Of a DNA stretch of 5,862 nt, positions 5,420 to 5,862 are shown piece by piece. Below the pieces are notes generated by a model. It was not told where the DNA came from and ran no database searches. It was given only the letters and a program-made list of their open reading frames with translations. The stretch lies in NCBI GenBank assembly GCA_021850405.1, contig JAJZMA010000162.1, positions 1-5,862 on the forward strand, given 5' to 3'. Source of the DNA: a bacterium (lineage in GTDB: Bacteria; Chloroflexota; Dormibacteria; Aeolococcales; Aeolococcaceae). Made by a program: the position numbers and the translations under genes. How positions within the stretch are numbered: position 1 is the first letter of the stretch; each line of letters starts with the position of its first letter.

Positions 5420-5862
5420 ATGAGCCTTCGGGTGTCGCAGGATGCTGGCCTTGGAGAAGGGGCTTTTGCGAGTCATTTCGCGCATATGCTGGGGCACAGC
5501 GTCTTTTCCATGGTGCTGGACCGTGAGGGCCTGGTCCTTATGATCAACGCCCGGTTGGCCAGGGTTGTCGGCATCGACGCTCAACGCGTTCTGGGATCCC
5601 GCTGGGTGGATGTGCTGGTCCCGGCTCCTGAGCGCGATCACTCCTACGAGCGCTTTCTGCGCTCAGTCCTCCACGGCAGGGAGCCTGGCTACTTTGAGGC
5701 ACCGCTCCTTGGCAGGGGCGGCGTGGTGCGCTCCGTCGCCTGGGTTACCCATGTTGAGACTCAGCCCCATGGGGGAGCTACCGTATCCTGCATTGGGGTT
5801 GACGTGACCCCTGCCATGCGGGAGAGGGAAAAACTGCTGGCCCGACTTAACTACAATGCTGA
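5420..5862 (+). CDS. PAS-domain signalling protein (partial, C-terminus outside window)
   Basis: The 147 complete codons from ATG 5420 to the window edge contain a PAS sensory domain at about residues 22-137. It starts with the typical HSVFSMVLDREGLVLMINARLARVVG stretch (about 26-51, where the usual pattern is a sentence such as DG.I...N.A...L.G), then VLGSRWVDVLVP. The later strands FEAPLLGRGGVVRSVAW and CIGVDVTPAMRERE match the closing PAS/PAC pattern (GI..DIT...). PAS domains sense small ligands, redox or light and usually sit before a histidine kinase, GGDEF/EAL or phosphatase output domain, which here lies beyond the edge. No membrane helix precedes the domain, so sensing is probably cytosolic. 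ATG 5420 has GGAAG six bases upstream; an in-frame ATG at 5357 would add 21 residues but has no ribosome site. It is divergent from the surface-protein cluster; a regulatory link is possible but unproven. Confidence 0.85.
   Translation, partial: MSLRVSQDAGLGEGAFASHFAHMLGHSVFSMVLDREGLVLMINARLARVVGIDAQRVLGSRWVDVLVPAPERDHSYERFLRSVLHGREPGYFEAPLLGRGGVVRSVAWVTHVETQPHGGATVSCIGVDVTPAMREREKLLARLNYNA

Noticed and set aside
4955..5641. Minus-strand open frame of 228 codons
   Set aside because: It overlaps the PAS-domain reading frame on the opposite strand, and its translation has no domain-like pattern or ribosome site.

Overview
The window (5.9 kb, moderately GC-rich) looks like a bacterial chromosome region devoted to making and exporting small surface proteins. 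No rRNA, tRNA, transposase, integrase or CRISPR array is visible. The lineage cannot be fixed from the sequence. The Ser/His type of signal peptidase (SipW/archaeal class) and TasA/camelysin-like substrates are known from Firmicutes, Actinomycetota, Chloroflexota and archaea. The Shine-Dalgarno sites and base composition fit a GC-rich Gram-positive-type or Chloroflexota-like bacterium, but this is inference.

Layout: five genes lie on the minus strand, read from right to left. The first three (4805-4197, 3847-3260, 3016-2414) encode paralogous secreted proteins of about 200 residues. They share one N-terminal export segment (hydrophobic helix, then GFGGLAGW, then a (T/S)NAA..FAGG block), a beta-rich Thr/Ser/Ala-rich body and four conserved cysteines. 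Next comes a SipW-like signal peptidase (2287-899) with a catalytic Ser and His and a very unusual cytoplasmic extension of about 290 Pro/Ala-rich residues. The last (637 to beyond position 1) is an unrecognised protein with a helical N-terminal half and an acidic Pro/Glu/Thr-rich tail, cut by the window edge. On the plus strand at the right end, a divergent gene starts at about 5420 and encodes a PAS-domain protein, cut by the other edge. A 614-base non-coding region separates it from the first paralogue.

The likely joint function is that the three paralogues are substrates of the adjacent peptidase and form an extracellular fibre or matrix layer, as TasA/CalY and SipW do in Bacillus. Each paralogue has its own good ribosome binding site. 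Each also has, 75-83 bases before its start codon, a pair of GGTNAC half-sites in direct repeat, 11 bp apart (21 bp at the third gene). This arrangement is typical of operators for OmpR/PhoB-type response regulators and suggests one regulator controls all three. A strong terminator follows the first paralogue, so the genes are probably several co-regulated transcription units rather than one simple operon.
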